Shown here: piece by piece, positions 11,486-22,016 of the stretch
Layout: every line of letters begins with the position of its first letter
Numbering within the stretch: the stretch's first letter is position 1
From: Actinomycetota bacterium
Lineage (GTDB): Bacteria; Actinomycetota; Actinomycetes; Nanopelagicales; Nanopelagicaceae
Direction: 5' to 3'
NCBI GenBank assembly: GCA_009698675.1
Contig: WLPT01000012.1
Location: forward strand, 1 to 45,210
DNA length: 45,210 nucleotides
Translations under genes and position numbers: made by a program
The notes under the pieces: model-generated
The model's input: only the letters and a program-made list of their open reading frames with translations
Database searches by the model: none
What the model was told of the DNA's origin: nothing

Positions 11486-12949
11486 GTGTCAAATCCTAAC
11501 TATCCAGCAGGTCAGGCCCCAGATCGCTGGCGTACACTCTTCGTTGTAGCCATTTCCCAGTTAATGGTCGTGCTGGATTCATCCATCGTCAATATTGCAA
11601 TTCCAAGTGCAAAGCTTGATCTTGGAATCACAGATGCCAATCAGCAATGGGTCATTACGGCCTACACATTGGCCTTTGGATCTCTGCTTTTATTAGGTGG
11701 ACGAATCGGTGACTTTATGGGACGTAAGAAAATATTTCTTATCGGTCTCATTGGCTTCGCTGCCTCATCGGCCCTTGGTGGCATTGCATCCACACAGGGA
11801 CTTCTCTTTGGTGCTCGCGCACTTCAAGGCGTATTTGCTGCACTGCTTGCACCCGCAGCCCTTGCAATTATCTCTGTAACTTTCACTGTTCCTGCCGAGC
11901 GCGCAAAAGCATTTGGTGTTATTGGTGCAATCTCTGGTGGTGGAGCTGCAATTGGTTTAATCGTTGGAGGAACCCTTACAGAGTTCTTCTCATGGCGTTG
12001 GTGCTTAGGTGTCAACGTTCCAATCGCAGTTATCGCATTTTTCCTTGCCACGCGTTTTGTCCATGAATCAAAGGCTGAAGGCAATCGTGCCTATGACATT
12101 CCTGGAGTCATTACCGCAACTGCTGGGCTGTTCTCACTCACATATGGCTTTAATCAAGCGGCAACATCAGGGTGGTCTGATGGTCACACTCTAGGTTTCT
12201 TAGGTGCAGCCGTTCTGCTTCTCATCGCCTTCGTTACGATTGAAAGCAAGGTTGCAAACCCATTGATGCCACTTCGTGTTATCACCGATCGCAACCGTGG
12301 TGGCTCATACCTTGGATCATTGGTAGTAGGTGCTGGACTCTTTTCAATGTTCTTATTTCTAGGTCTCTACTTACAGGTAATTCTTGGATACAGTCCGCTC
12401 AAATCAGGCTTTGCATTCCTACCATTTACCGCTGGAATTATCGTCTTTGCTGGAATCGCATCGCAGCTACTTCCAAAGTTTGGACCTAAACCACTTATGA
12501 TCCCAGGACTTATTGCAGCAAGCCTTGGCCTGTTATTTCTATCAAATATCACGCCCAACACCTCATATATAAGCCATGTACTTCCAGCGCTATTTGTGAT
12601 GTCTAGCGGAATGGCACTCGTCTTTATTCCTCTGACTACAACTTCACTGCATGGTGTAAGTAATCACGACACCGGTGTTGCAAGCGCAATGGTCAATACC
12701 AGCCAGCAAATTGGTGGCTCACTTGGCACGGCACTTCTTAATACCGTTGCCGCAACGGCTACGGCCTCATATGCAACTGCTCATACTTCTCTTGGCAAGA
12801 ACGTTCAGGCATTTGCAATGACGCATGGCTTTACCGTGGCATTTAAATTTAGTGCCGCTCTCCTGTTTATGGGAGCGATTGTTCTCTTCTTCTTTATCAA
12901 TATCGGAAAAGATGCAGTAGTTGAAACAGAGGGCGTACTAGTTCACTAG
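11486..12949 (+). CDS. MFS drug/metabolite exporter, DHA2 (EmrB/QacA) family
   Basis: 487 aa, inner-membrane proton-coupled exporter with about 14 predicted helices. Motif A is G-G-R-I-G-D-F-M-G-R-K-K after helix 2. The antiporter motif C region is A-I-S-G-G-G-A-A-I-G-L-I-V-G-G followed by F-F-S-W-R-W-C-L-G-V-N-V-P-I, typical of 14-helix DHA2 proteins. The GTG start has GGAG eight bases upstream. Divergent from ilvD with a 56-bp gap, and convergent with gatB with no base between the two stop codons. The substrate cannot be read from sequence. Being beside ilvD does not by itself make it an amino-acid exporter. Confidence 0.88.
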   Translation: MSNPNYPAGQAPDRWRTLFVVAISQLMVVLDSSIVNIAIPSAKLDLGITDANQQWVITAYTLAFGSLLLLGGRIGDFMGRKKIFLIGLIGFAASSALGGIASTQGLLFGARALQGVFAALLAPAALAIISVTFTVPAERAKAFGVIGAISGGGAAIGLIVGGTLTEFFSWRWCLGVNVPIAVIAFFLATRFVHESKAEGNRAYDIPGVITATAGLFSLTYGFNQAATSGWSDGHTLGFLGAAVLLLIAFVTIESKVANPLMPLRVITDRNRGGSYLGSLVVGAGLFSMFLFLGLYLQVILGYSPLKSGFAFLPFTAGIIVFAGIASQLLPKFGPKPLMIPGLIAASLGLLFLSNITPNTSYISHVLPALFVMSSGMALVFIPLTTTSLHGVSNHDTGVASAMVNTSQQIGGSLGTALLNTVAATATASYATAHTSLGKNVQAFAMTHGFTVAFKFSAALLFMGAIVLFFFINIGKDAVVETEGVLVH

Positions 12950-14458
12950 TTAATTACTAGCTTGCCCAAGGTGGCCAAGTAGAAGCTCTCGTACGCGAGC
13001 AGCATCTGCTTGGCCCTTTGTCTCTTTCATGACTGCGCCAATCAAAGCCCCCGCTGCAGGTAAATGACCATTGCGGATCTTTGCAGCCGTCTCAGGCTGC
13101 TCGGCACATACCTTTTCGATTGCCGCCATCAGTGCGCCATCATCGTTAACAACTTTAATTCCACGGGCTGCAATAACTTCTGCAGGTTTGCCCTCCCCTG
13201 CAATGACACCTTCGATTACTTGTCGAGCTAACTTATCTGTGAGATCGCCTGCGCTAACGAGTGCCACAATCTCTGCAACATCGGCGGGCGTGATATTTAA
13301 TTCGGCGATAGTGACGTCTTTGTCATTTGCTATACGCGAGATCTCTCCAAGCCACCAACTGCGAGCCTTAGTTGGATCTGCACCTGCAATAACAGTTGCC
13401 TCAACAATATTTAAAACATCGGCGTTAATCATCGCCGCCATTTCCTTATCGGGAACGGCCCAAGCCTCTTGCAGGCGCTTGCGATGAATCGATGGTCGCT
13501 CAGGTAGGCCCGCGCGCAGAGTTTCAATCCAAGCAGCATCTGGTGCAACTGGAACTAAATCTGGCTCTGGGAAATAACGATAATCCTCGGCCTGCTCTTT
13601 TGAGCGGCCAGAACGAGTTAGCCCTGACTCCTCTTGGAAGTGACGCGTCTCTTGAACAACGCGCTCACCTTTATTTAGTAACTCTGCATGGCGAATCATT
13701 TCACCGCGGATCGCGCGTTCGACCGAACGAAGTGAGTTAACATTTTTAGTCTCACTGCGAGTACCAAGGGTTTGGGCGCCGATTAAGCGTAATGAGACGT
13801 TGGCATCACATCGAAGTGAACCCTGCTCCATCTTCACATCGCTAACGCCTAATGAGCGCAAAATATCGCGAAGCTCGGCGACGTAGGCTTTTGCAACCTC
13901 TGGTGCATATTTTCCAGTACCGGGCACGATCTTGGTAACGATTTCAACTAACGGGATTCCTGCACGGTTGTAGTCAAGCAGTGAATACTCGGCGCCATGA
14001 ATACGACCCGTTGCACCACCCACGTGAAGTGACTTACCTGTGTCCTCTTCCATGTGAACGCGTTCGACTTCAATGCGAAAACTCTTTGGACCCTCATCGG
14101 TTTCAATCTCAACATCGACGTAGCCGTTGACACAGATCGGCTCGTCATACTGCGAAATTTGAAAGTTCTTAGGCATATCGGGATAGAAATAATTTTTGCG
14201 TGCAAAGCGACTAAAAGGAGCGATAGAACAGTTAAGGGCTAGGCCGATTTTAATGGTCGACTCAATCGCTTTTTCATTCACTGTTGGCAGTGCACCAGGC
14301 AACGCTAAACAGACTGGACAAGTCTGTGTATTTGGTTGGCCACCAAATATTGTGCTGCAGCCACAAAACATTTTGGACTGGGTATTTAACTCAACGTGAA
14401 CTTCAAGGCCAAGAACGGGTTCGTACTTAGCAATCACATCATCGTATGTAAGCGCCAT
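12950..14458 (-). CDS. gatB: Asp/Glu-tRNA amidotransferase subunit B
   Basis: 502 aa. Kinase and tRNA-binding subunit of GatCAB, which turns Glu-tRNA(Gln) and Asp-tRNA(Asn) into the amidated forms. The signature [10 protein letters not shown] is at residues 17-26, C-G-C-S plus C-P-V-C provide zinc-type cysteines, and P-G-A-L-P-T-V-N follows. The C-terminal YqeY-like tail domain ends in L-L-G-H-L-G-Q. Starts directly after the gatA stop. Its stop abuts the stop of the convergent MFS gene with no intergenic base. Confidence 0.95.
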   Translation of the reverse strand: MALTYDDVIAKYEPVLGLEVHVELNTQSKMFCGCSTIFGGQPNTQTCPVCLALPGALPTVNEKAIESTIKIGLALNCSIAPFSRFARKNYFYPDMPKNFQISQYDEPICVNGYVDVEIETDEGPKSFRIEVERVHMEEDTGKSLHVGGATGRIHGAEYSLLDYNRAGIPLVEIVTKIVPGTGKYAPEVAKAYVAELRDILRSLGVSDVKMEQGSLRCDANVSLRLIGAQTLGTRSETKNVNSLRSVERAIRGEMIRHAELLNKGERVVQETRHFQEESGLTRSGRSKEQAEDYRYFPEPDLVPVAPDAAWIETLRAGLPERPSIHRKRLQEAWAVPDKEMAAMINADVLNIVEATVIAGADPTKARSWWLGEISRIANDKDVTIAELNITPADVAEIVALVSAGDLTDKLARQVIEGVIAGEGKPAEVIAARGIKVVNDDGALMAAIEKVCAEQPETAAKIRNGHLPAAGALIGAVMKETKGQADAARVRELLLGHLGQASN

Positions 14459-15952
14459 TTATTTCACGACCAATTCCGGAGCCAATGAGAGCAGCGGTGC
14501 GCCCCACTTTGTCAGTAGAGCCGCTTCAAGGGCAGCTCCAACTAAGTACATACGCTCATCAGCCATTGCAGGTGCCATGATCTGGAAACCAACGGGCAAA
14601 CCATCTTCAGGGGCTAAACCTGAAGGTAGGGACATTCCTCCTATACCAGCCAAGTTCACCGGAATCGTTGCAATATCATTTAAATACATCGCAATTGGAT
14701 CATCGGATTTCTCGCCGATTTTAAAGGCCGTTGTTGGACACGTTGGTGAGACCATCACATCGCACTTTTCAAAGGCCTTATTGAAATCTTGAGTGATAAG
14801 CGTACGTACTTTTTGCGCGCTACCGTAATAGGCGTCGTAATAACCCGACGAGAGCGCATACGTTCCAAGAATAATGCGGCGCTTGACTTCACGACCGAAG
14901 CCGACTTCACGCGTTAAATTCATAACCGATTCAGCCGATGCGCCATCGACATCGCCAACTCGAAGGCCATAACGCATCGCATCAAAGCGAGCTAGGTTCG
15001 ATGAACACTCCGACGGTGCAATTAAATAATAGGCGGCAAGTGCATACTCAAAGTTGGGCGCTGAAACCTCTACGATCTCGGCCCCAGCTGCAGCTAGAAG
15101 CTCTAACGACTCATCAAAGCGTGTGCGAACACCGCTTTGATAACCATCACCATTTAACTCTTTGACTACGCCTATCTTCATGCCCTTTACATCACCAGAC
15201 TTTGCCGCCTTAACAACGGCTGGCACGGGTGCATTAATACTTGTTGAATCCTTTGGATCATGTCCGGCAATTGCCTCGTGTAAAAGAGCGGCATCTAACA
15301 CTGTGCGCGCGCAAGGTCCGGCTTGATCTAACGATGAAGAGAAGGCGATTAATCCAAAGCGAGAAACGCCGCCATAAGTTGGTTTAACACCAACGGTTCC
15401 AGTAACAGCTGCGGGCTGGCGAATTGATCCGCCTGTATCGGTTCCAATTGCAAGAGGTGCCTCGAAGGCTGCAAGAGCTGCCGATGATCCACCGCCAGAG
15501 CCACCAGGGATTCGCGTTAAATCCCACGGGTTATGTGTTGGACCGTAGGCTGAGTTTTCAGTAGATGAGCCCATTGCAAACTCATCCATATTGGTCTTAC
15601 CTAAGATGACAATATCGTTGCGCTTTAAATTACTTACAACCGTTGAGTCATAAGGTGGGCGCCAGCCTTCTAGAATCTTTGAACCCGCCGTTGTAGGTAC
15701 GCCTTTTTGAACCATGACATCTTTAAGCGCCAGCGGTAGACCGGCAAGAGGTGAGAGTTTTTCGCCAGCTGCGCGCTTAGCATCGACTGCGCGGGCCTGC
15801 TCTAGCGCGCCTTCGGTATCAACAAAGAGAAATGCATGTACATCGGTATCAACGGCTGCGATGCGATCTAAATGCGCTTGTGTTAAGGCAACCGAAGTTG
15901 TTTCACCGGCAACTAACTTTGCCGCCATTTCCGATGCCGATAAATGAATCAT
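14459..15952 (-). CDS. gatA: Asp/Glu-tRNA amidotransferase subunit A (glutaminase)
   Basis: 497 aa, amidase-signature family; releases ammonia from glutamine for GatB. The Ser-cisSer-Lys triad is visible: K77 in L-P-L-A-L-K-D-V, S152 in P-G-G-S-G-G-G-S-S, and S176 in [11 protein letters not shown]. These lie two residues earlier than in the well-studied S. aureus enzyme. Overlaps the gatC stop by four bases (ATGA). Confidence 0.96.
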   Translation of the reverse strand: MIHLSASEMAAKLVAGETTSVALTQAHLDRIAAVDTDVHAFLFVDTEGALEQARAVDAKRAAGEKLSPLAGLPLALKDVMVQKGVPTTAGSKILEGWRPPYDSTVVSNLKRNDIVILGKTNMDEFAMGSSTENSAYGPTHNPWDLTRIPGGSGGGSSAALAAFEAPLAIGTDTGGSIRQPAAVTGTVGVKPTYGGVSRFGLIAFSSSLDQAGPCARTVLDAALLHEAIAGHDPKDSTSINAPVPAVVKAAKSGDVKGMKIGVVKELNGDGYQSGVRTRFDESLELLAAAGAEIVEVSAPNFEYALAAYYLIAPSECSSNLARFDAMRYGLRVGDVDGASAESVMNLTREVGFGREVKRRIILGTYALSSGYYDAYYGSAQKVRTLITQDFNKAFEKCDVMVSPTCPTTAFKIGEKSDDPIAMYLNDIATIPVNLAGIGGMSLPSGLAPEDGLPVGFQIMAPAMADERMYLVGAALEAALLTKWGAPLLSLAPELVVK

Positions 15953-16248
15953 GCTTCCTCACCCAAAATCTGTGGGACGCGAAAACGCGACTCCTCTTGT
16001 GCAGGTGCACCTGATAGAGCTTCATCTGGAGTTAGAGAGGGAACAACTACATCGGGGCGAAAAACATTGCGTAGCGCAAGTGGATGCGACGTAAGTTCTA
16101 CATCGGCGCCAGCTACCTCTTGCACTCTGGCAACTGCATCCAGAATGACCGTGAATTCATTGGCGAGACTGACTAACTCTTCTTCGCTCATTTCAATACG
16201 CGCAAGACGTGCAAGATTTGCGACATCATCGCGTGAAAGGCTGCTCAT
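15949..16248 (-). CDS. gatC: Asp/Glu-tRNA amidotransferase subunit C
   Basis: 99 aa, normal for the family. A small belt protein that wraps GatA and GatB together. [17 protein letters not shown] near the start and P-S-L-T-P-D-E-A-L near the end are typical. No Shine-Dalgarno precedes the ATG. A TAGACT box lies 8 nt upstream, with TTCGCA 18 nt before that, so gatC may start its own near-leaderless transcript 27 nt after proA. Confidence 0.9.
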   Translation of the reverse strand: MSSLSRDDVANLARLARIEMSEEELVSLANEFTVILDAVARVQEVAGADVELTSHPLALRNVFRPDVVVPSLTPDEALSGAPAQEESRFRVPQILGEEA

Positions 16249-16275
16249 GGGAGTGGAGTCTAATTAATCCGCGCC

Positions 16276-17538
16276 TTAACTGCGAATCTGGCCATTTCCT
16301 GTAACGATCCAGGTGGTCGTTGTCATCGCCTCTAATCCCATTGGACCACGAGCATGGAGCTTTTGATTTGAAATCCCGATTTCAGCGCCAAAGCCCATCT
16401 GCTCGCCATCTGTAAATCGCGTCGATGTATTGACCATGACTGCCGCGCAATCGCTCAGGGCGATAAAACGTGCGACATTGGCCTTATCTTCGGTCACGAT
16501 CGCCTCGGTGTGCTGTGTACCAAAAGTGGCGATGTGATCGCAGGCGGCTTCAAGTGAATCCACGACTGCAACATTCATCTCTAATGTTCCATACTCGGTC
16601 GACCAGTTCTCTACCGTAGCCGTGGTTACTGGAATTTCACCGGCAAGGGCAAAGGAGGCTCCATCACAGTGCAAAATTACGCCTGCTTCATTAAGGGCCT
16701 TCATCGCAATAGGCAGGAAATCCCGAGCAATACTTTTATGAACTAATAAAGTCTCAGCTGCATTACAGACACTTGGACGTTGCACTTTAGAGTTAATAAT
16801 AATCGGTATGGCCTTTGTTAAATCGGCAAACTCATCGATATAGACATGGCAGACACCTGCACCTGTTTCAATAGTTGGCACTGTCGACTCATCTACAACC
16901 ATGCGAATTAAATCAGCGCTTCCACGTGGAATTACTAAATCTACTTTTCCACGTGCATGTAGTAGTGCCTTTACCGTTTCGCGATCATCGGATGGGACTA
17001 GTTGAATAACATCTGGCGAAATCGCAGTAGTTGTTAAGGCATCTCGCATCACCGTGACAAGAATTTGATTGCTATCGGCCGCACTCGATGATCCGCGAAG
17101 TAGGGCGGCATTTCCCGACATAAGTAAAATTACTGCGGCATCTACCGTCACATTAGGACGCGCCTCATAGACCATGCCGATTACTCCAAATGGAACTGTA
17201 ATCTGCTTGAGTTCAATGCCATTGGCAAGAACTGACTGGCGCAGAGTTTTCCCGAGTGGATCTTCAAGGCCGGCAACTTGGCGTGCACCATCGGCAATGC
17301 CATTTACGCGATCTGGAGTCAGAAGTAAACGATCTAACAATGATGCATTGAGTAAACCCTGGCGCCCTCGCGCCATATCTTTTTCATTGGCAATGAGAAT
17401 CTCTGCACTTCGTGACTCAATCGCATCGGCAATTGCGAGCAAGGCCGCTCTTCGCTGGGCCCCGGTGGCAACACTCAAAGTGCGCGCAGCTTTACGCGCA
17501 GCTGAGGCCAGTTGCGAAACTTTGGCTGTTGCATCCAT
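16276..17538 (-). CDS. proA: Gamma-glutamyl phosphate reductase
   Basis: 420 aa from the chosen start. NADPH-dependent second step of proline synthesis, in the aldehyde dehydrogenase superfamily. The catalytic cysteine lies in V-Q-R-P-S-V-C-N-A-A-E-T-L. G-M-V-Y-E-A-R-P-N-V-T-V-D-A and H-V-Y-I-D are also typical. I prefer ATG at 17538 (M-D-A-T-A-K-V-S-Q) because a TAGGCT box sits exactly 7 nt upstream, as in other leaderless genes here, and because the ATG at 17568 would leave only 3 nt to the divergent neighbour. The longer form would add ten residues. Separated from proB by a serine hydrolase gene on the other strand. Confidence 0.92.
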   Translation of the reverse strand: MDATAKVSQLASAARKAARTLSVATGAQRRAALLAIADAIESRSAEILIANEKDMARGRQGLLNASLLDRLLLTPDRVNGIADGARQVAGLEDPLGKTLRQSVLANGIELKQITVPFGVIGMVYEARPNVTVDAAVILLMSGNAALLRGSSSAADSNQILVTVMRDALTTTAISPDVIQLVPSDDRETVKALLHARGKVDLVIPRGSADLIRMVVDESTVPTIETGAGVCHVYIDEFADLTKAIPIIINSKVQRPSVCNAAETLLVHKSIARDFLPIAMKALNEAGVILHCDGASFALAGEIPVTTATVENWSTEYGTLEMNVAVVDSLEAACDHIATFGTQHTEAIVTEDKANVARFIALSDCAAVMVNTSTRFTDGEQMGFGAEIGISNQKLHARGPMGLEAMTTTTWIVTGNGQIRS

Positions 17539-17545
17539 GCGGGCA

Positions 17546-17565
17546 AGCCTATCGGGAGTTAGGCT
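17546..17565. promoter_or_regulatory. Inverted repeat carrying two divergent -10 boxes (proA / serine hydrolase)
   Basis: AGCCTA-N8-TAGGCT: each arm reads TAGGCT on its own strand. On the plus strand the box is 6 nt before GTG 17572; on the minus strand it is 7 nt before ATG 17538. Both genes would be leaderless from overlapping promoters, so RNA polymerase binding at one should hinder the other. No clear -35 boxes are seen. Confidence 0.5.
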
Positions 17566-17571
17566 CATGCC

Positions 17572-18711
17572 GTGCTCAAATTTATTCGTAGAACTCTCGT
17601 GGGTTTTCTTATTATCTACATCGCCCTCTTTGGTTTAACTAAGGCCATTAGATATCCAGAACCTATTGCGGCGATTAAGTTGGGTCTAGCCCCGGCCTCT
17701 AAGACTCCGGATTTAATGCCGGCCCATACGATTGCTGCCGCCGCCACCCCCGCCATCTGGAAGAGCCGAGCTGAACAAATGCCGGTGATGGTCACATTTG
17801 AAGGCAGCGCAATTACCTTTGATCAATTCTTAACTGCTACGCATACAAATGCTTTCTTGGTAGTTCGCGATGGCGTTATTACCTACGAAAAATACTTCAA
17901 CGGTATGGGCGAAAAAACACGCCTGCCCTCATACTCGGTTGCAAAGACAATGACCTCCTTGATGATTGGGAAGCTAATCGATAGCGGTCAATTAAAAGAG
18001 AGCGATACATTTGTAAGCATCTTGCCGCAGTACAAGGCGGGCACAACTTTCGACAAGGTTACTGTTAAAGACCTACTGGATATGAAGGGCGGAGTCGGTG
18101 TTTCGGATAACTACCCCACCGGCCCAAGTGGATGGGGCGTTGCAATCGCACAGATGTATGCCTCCACCGATGTTGATTGGTTTTTAATGCACAATCGAAT
18201 GATGCGAGAGGCTCCTGGAACTTTTGCAGAGTATCGCTCGGTCGATACACAGATGCTGGGCATGATTATTAAGAAGATTACTGGCACGAGTTTGGTGGAT
18301 TATTTCAGTAAGAATATCTGGCAAAAGGTTGGTGCCGCCAATGATGCGACGTGGAACGTTGATCACGTAGGTGGAACCGAGAAGGCCTTCTGTTGTTTTA
18401 ACGCTTCAGCGCGTGATTACGCACTGGTGGGCGCCGAGTTAATTAAAGCCAGTTCAAGCATCATTAGCCCTGCTTGGCTAACTCGAATCTCAACTCCTGC
18501 AGTGGCTCTCGACTATGGCTGGGGATATGGCGCTCAAGTCTGGCACCCATATGCGGGTATTAACTTGATGTTGGGTCTACATGGACAATTCATCTGGATG
18601 GATTCGGTCAATAAAACCGTCATTGTAAAACTTAGCGATGAGCCCACTAGCGCCGATGGTCGAAGTAGCCACGTGGCGCCGATATTGAAATTAATTTCGG
18701 AGCAGCACTAA
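17572..18711 (+). CDS. Membrane-anchored serine hydrolase, class C beta-lactamase / 6-aminohexanoate-dimer hydrolase-like
   Basis: 379 aa. N-terminal hydrophobic anchor at about residues 9-24, then an exported catalytic domain. The nucleophile motif S-x-x-K is S122-V-A-K125 (S-Y-S-V-A-K-T-M-T-S-L). The second motif is Y221-R-S, and L-H-G-Q-F near the end takes the KTG-like position. This is the penicillin-binding-protein/beta-lactamase fold; close relatives include NylB-type amide hydrolases and esterases. The real substrate is unknown. GTG start with a TAGGCT box 6 nt upstream and no Shine-Dalgarno at normal distance. Lies between proA and proB on the opposite strand, and its 3' end overlaps the convergent proB by 21 bases. 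Confidence 0.83.
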   Translation: MLKFIRRTLVGFLIIYIALFGLTKAIRYPEPIAAIKLGLAPASKTPDLMPAHTIAAAATPAIWKSRAEQMPVMVTFEGSAITFDQFLTATHTNAFLVVRDGVITYEKYFNGMGEKTRLPSYSVAKTMTSLMIGKLIDSGQLKESDTFVSILPQYKAGTTFDKVTVKDLLDMKGGVGVSDNYPTGPSGWGVAIAQMYASTDVDWFLMHNRMMREAPGTFAEYRSVDTQMLGMIIKKITGTSLVDYFSKNIWQKVGAANDATWNVDHVGGTEKAFCCFNASARDYALVGAELIKASSSIISPAWLTRISTPAVALDYGWGYGAQVWHPYAGINLMLGLHGQFIWMDSVNKTVIVKLSDEPTSADGRSSHVAPILKLISEQH

Positions 18712-19812
18712 ATCATCACGGTGCACGAGTTCGCGCTCGTACTCTGGTCCTAGGGTTTGAGCCAACTCTTTCGTCGAGCGCCCAAGCATCGCCGGAATTT
18801 CATCGCTATCAAATGCAACTAGACCGCGCGCGATTACAGTTGAATCAGCTCCGACTAGCTCAACTGCATCGCCTGCAATGAAATCACCCTGCACGGCAGT
18901 AACCCCGGCAGGCAAGAGCGAGACTCCGCGCTCCAGAATTGCCGTTACCGCACCTGCATCTAAAATCAAACGACCCTGCGTTGTCGTTGCATGTGCCAGC
19001 CAGAGTAGGCGTGAGGTTGTCTTGCGCTCATGGGCATGAAAATACGTACCAAGGGTGGCGCCATTGATCGTCGAATCAACTTCACTCAAAGATGTTAAGA
19101 GCATTGGAATTCCAGCACTAGTTGTAATTCGTGCAGCTTCAACTTTTGTGAGCATTCCGCCGCTGCCAACACCGGCAGCACCTGCGCCACCTAAAACTAT
19201 ATGTGCGATATCGGCGAGATTTTCGACTTCGTGAATAGCTTTTGCGCCGGCTTGCATAGGTGGTGCGTCATAGAGAGAGTCAATATCTGAGACCAGTACT
19301 AGCAAATCGGCATCGATGAGTAATGCAACGAGAGCGGCTAAGCGATCATTATCACCAAAGCGAATCTCTTGAGTTCCCACTGTGTCATTTTCATTAATAA
19401 CTGGAACTACACCTAGTTGAAGTAGGCGATACAAAGTGCGCTGGGCGTTCTGGTAGTGAGAACGACGCACAATATCTTCAGTTGTAATGAGAACTTGGGA
19501 TGCGGTTATTGAATGCTTTGCAAAGCTCTGTGTGTAGTGTGCAATCAATAAACCTTGACCCACGGATGCTGCAGCTTGCTGCGTTGCCAAATCTTTGGGG
19601 CGCGAAGTTAGGCCAAGGGGCGCAAGACCTGCCGCGATTGCTCCAGAGGAAACAACCACAACTTCTGCACCACGTTTCTTGCACGTTGCAACAATGTCAA
19701 CGAGTTTTTCAACCGCCTCTTTATCTAACGCTGAACCGGCTTTACCTGTTAGTGAGGATGAGCCGATCTTGATAACGATGCGTTTGGCAGAGGTAATCTG
19801 CGTGCGGCTCAC
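18691..19812 (-). CDS. proB: Glutamate 5-kinase
   Basis: 373 aa. First step of proline synthesis: phosphorylates the glutamate gamma-carboxyl and is normally inhibited by proline. The amino-acid kinase domain starts [12 protein letters not shown] and includes V-S-S-G-A-I-A-A-G and I-N-E-N-D-T-V. A C-terminal PUA domain (about 280-370) is present, as in the E. coli-type enzyme. The GTG start overlaps the obgE stop by four bases (GTGA), so translation is coupled to obgE. The 3' end overlaps the convergent hydrolase. Confidence 0.95.
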   Translation of the reverse strand: MSRTQITSAKRIVIKIGSSSLTGKAGSALDKEAVEKLVDIVATCKKRGAEVVVVSSGAIAAGLAPLGLTSRPKDLATQQAAASVGQGLLIAHYTQSFAKHSITASQVLITTEDIVRRSHYQNAQRTLYRLLQLGVVPVINENDTVGTQEIRFGDNDRLAALVALLIDADLLVLVSDIDSLYDAPPMQAGAKAIHEVENLADIAHIVLGGAGAAGVGSGGMLTKVEAARITTSAGIPMLLTSLSEVDSTINGATLGTYFHAHERKTTSRLLWLAHATTTQGRLILDAGAVTAILERGVSLLPAGVTAVQGDFIAGDAVELVGADSTVIARGLVAFDSDEIPAMLGRSTKELAQTLGPEYERELVHRDDLVLLRN

Positions 19813-21323
19813 TTGGCATCTCCATCCTCTGACTCTTGATCTGTAATCGGTGGTGAAAGTTTAGGCGTGTGAGGGTCGGAAACGTTGTACTCCCACTGCT
19901 TGGCGATTTCATCATCGCTTAAAACATCTTCAACCTCTACTCGCTCGTGTTGAGCCCAGGTTGATTCGAGTCGCGAATCCTCTCCTCGGCGGTGTAGATG
20001 CCCGGCCAACTGCTCGGCCCCAGCCTCAATTGTTGGCTCCCAATCAAAGATGACCTCTGTTGCGCCATCGCCGATACGAACTTCGCTACCTGCAACTGCG
20101 CCCTTTTTGAAGAGATCTTTTTCAACACCAAGTTGAGCTAGGCGATCGGCTAAATAGCCAATTGCTTCGGCGTTCTTAAAGTTAGTCTGTCGCACCCAGC
20201 GTTCAACTTTTTTACCGCGCACAGTAAAGGAGCCGTCGGCATTTGCTTTAACTGCAAAGCCTGAGTCATCTACGGCAACTGGGCGCAAAACAATGCGAGT
20301 GCGCTCTTGAACTACAGCGGCTGCGCGATCTTTTTGAATTAAACGCGCCATCGCATACGTCAACTCCTGCAAGCCCGCACGTGAAGCCGCCGATACTGGA
20401 TAGACCTCGTAGCCTTTTTGACGAAGCTCATCGGCGACCATGTCGGCCATTGCTTGACCATCGGGTAGATCGATCTTATTTAAAGCGATGATGCGAACGC
20501 GATCTTCGAGCCCGCCATAGATTGCAAGCTCGTTTTCGATAACGTCAAGATCCTGTACTGGGTTTCGATCAGTCTCTAACGTTCCACAATCTAAAACATG
20601 CACAAGTGCAACACAGCGCTCAACGTGACGAAGGAACTCAAGGCCTAAACCTTTACCTTGACTGGCCCCTGGAATTAAACCTGGAACATCGGCGACGGTA
20701 AAGCGTGTTTCTCCGGCTTGAACTACACCTAAGTTTGGAACCAATGTTGTAAATGGATAGTCGGCGATCTTTGGTCGCGCCGCAGATATTGCAGCAATCA
20801 GTGATGACTTACCGGCACTTGGAAAACCAACGAGTGCGATATCGGCAACTGATTTCAACTCAAGTGAAAGTGTGCGCTCTTCCCCTGGCTCCCCGAGTAA
20901 GGCAAAACCTGGAGCTCGACGCTTTGATGATGCAAGAGCTAAGTTACCAAGACCACCATGGCCACCTTGGGCTGCGATAAAGACCGTTCCGTTGCCGATT
21001 AAATCTGCGATCGGTTCGCCATTGCTATCGAGAATGACCGTTCCATTTGGAACACCGAGAATTAAATCATCGCCTTGATATCCATCTTTGCGATCACCGT
21101 AACCTTGATGACCCGAAGTGGCTTTGCGATGAGGTGAGTGGTGAAAATCTAGAAGTGTCGTAACCGATGGATCAACGACGAGAACAACATCGCCACCGCG
21201 TCCGCCATTTCCACCATCTGGTCCGCCGAGAGGTTTAAATTTTTCGCGCTTGACTGAGACGCAGCCATCGCCACCTTTTCCTGCAGTGGCATAGAGAGTT
21301 ACACGATCAACAAAAGTTGTCAT
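19809..21323 (-). CDS. obgE: Obg-family GTPase
   Basis: 504 aa. Ribosome-associated GTPase linked to 50S maturation and the stringent state. The N-terminal glycine-rich Obg fold includes G-K-G-G-D-G and G-G-x-G-G-R-G-G. The G domain has P-loop G-F-P-S-A-G-K-S-S at about 166-174, D-V-P-G-L-I (G3) and N-K-I-D (G4). A C-terminal OCT domain is followed by an acidic tail. I chose ATG 21323, which gives the conserved M-T-T-F-V-D-R-V and has GGGAG upstream; the frame is open for 18 codons further, but that sequence runs back toward the terminator and is not family-like. Same order as rplU-rpmA-obg-proB in other actinobacteria. Confidence 0.95.
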   Translation of the reverse strand: MTTFVDRVTLYATAGKGGDGCVSVKREKFKPLGGPDGGNGGRGGDVVLVVDPSVTTLLDFHHSPHRKATSGHQGYGDRKDGYQGDDLILGVPNGTVILDSNGEPIADLIGNGTVFIAAQGGHGGLGNLALASSKRRAPGFALLGEPGEERTLSLELKSVADIALVGFPSAGKSSLIAAISAARPKIADYPFTTLVPNLGVVQAGETRFTVADVPGLIPGASQGKGLGLEFLRHVERCVALVHVLDCGTLETDRNPVQDLDVIENELAIYGGLEDRVRIIALNKIDLPDGQAMADMVADELRQKGYEVYPVSAASRAGLQELTYAMARLIQKDRAAAVVQERTRIVLRPVAVDDSGFAVKANADGSFTVRGKKVERWVRQTNFKNAEAIGYLADRLAQLGVEKDLFKKGAVAGSEVRIGDGATEVIFDWEPTIEAGAEQLAGHLHRRGEDSRLESTWAQHERVEVEDVLSDDEIAKQWEYNVSDPHTPKLSPPITDQESEDGDAK

Positions 21324-21362
21324 GGTACGTACTCCCTTCCCTAAAAAAATTAACACTGAAAT

Positions 21363-21392
21363 AAAAAAGCGAGCCACGATTCGCGGCTCGCT
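21363..21392 (-). terminator. Intrinsic terminator after rpmA
   Basis: Minus strand: an 8-bp stem (AGCGAGCC / GGCTCGCT, 9-nt loop) runs into six T. It sits 20 nt after the rpmA stop and before obgE. The other strand has only a short TCTTTT. obgE has no obvious separate promoter in the remaining 40 nt, so partial read-through is likely and would set a high ribosomal-protein to Obg ratio. Confidence 0.85.
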
Positions 21393-21412
21393 CTTTTGAT
21401 GAGAAACCTAAA

Positions 21413-21667
21413 TTAAGCGGCCGGAACCACGTTCACTACACGACGTCCGCGAGCGCGACCGAACTCAACTGCGCCTGCAGCTAGTGCAAATAGCGTGTCA
21501 TCCTTGCCACGACCTACGTTCTTGCCTGGGTGAAAATGTGTTCCGCGCTGACGGACCAAGATCTCGCCTGCATTTACTTCCTGGCCACCAAATCGCTTGA
21601 TGCCGAGGTACTGAGGATTTGAGTCGCGACCGTTACGTGTCGAGGAGACACCCTTCTTACTTGCCAT
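21413..21667 (-). CDS. rpmA: 50S ribosomal protein L27
   Basis: 84 aa, normal length. Its N-terminal tail reaches the peptidyl-transferase centre. [16 protein letters not shown] and [14 protein letters not shown] are the conserved segments. The start is the ordinary form without the cleavable Firmicutes N-terminal extension. Follows rplU after 13 nt. Confidence 0.97.
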   Translation of the reverse strand: MASKKGVSSTRNGRDSNPQYLGIKRFGGQEVNAGEILVRQRGTHFHPGKNVGRGKDDTLFALAAGAVEFGRARGRRVVNVVPAA

Positions 21668-21680
21668 TTATCGCTCTCCC

Positions 21681-21995
21681 TTACTTCGCGCCGTTGATGG
21701 CGGTAATTTTTACGCGTGTGAGCTTTGCACGAAAGCCCTGGCGACGACGGTGACCTGTCTTGTTCTTGTAACGCAGGATGTCAATCTTTGGGCCCTTTGT
21801 CTCTTCAAGAACTTCGCCAGTTACCTTTACTGCGGCAAGGACTGCGGCGTCGGTCGTAACAGTTGCACCATCTACTAGTAGCAGGGCAGGAAATGAGACA
21901 GTTGCACCAACAGCTGCGTCCATACGATCGACGGTTACTGTGTCGCCAACTGCGACTTTTTCCTGGCGGCCGCCAGCTTTAACGATTGCGTACAC
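21681..21995 (-). CDS. rplU: 50S ribosomal protein L21
   Basis: 104 aa. Binds 23S r[17 protein letters not shown] opens the protein and [13 protein letters not shown] near the C-terminus is the family signature. GTG start with GGAG seven bases upstream. Transcribed from its own promoter just upstream, with a short structured leader. Confidence 0.97.
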   Translation of the reverse strand: MYAIVKAGGRQEKVAVGDTVTVDRMDAAVGATVSFPALLLVDGATVTTDAAVLAAVKVTGEVLEETKGPKIDILRYKNKTGHRRRQGFRAKLTRVKITAINGAK

Positions 21996-22016
21996 GTGTT
22001 ACTCCAGTTCAATTAA

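Noticed and set aside
11486..12949. MFS gene as a branched-chain amino acid exporter because it faces ilvD
   Set aside because: Sequence shows only the DHA2 multidrug-type fold; known branched-chain exporters (BrnFE) are unrelated.
21324..21377. 18-codon N-terminal extension of obgE
   Set aside because: It runs back to the edge of the rpmA terminator, is not family-like, and the internal ATG at 21323 has a good ribosome site and the conserved Obg start.
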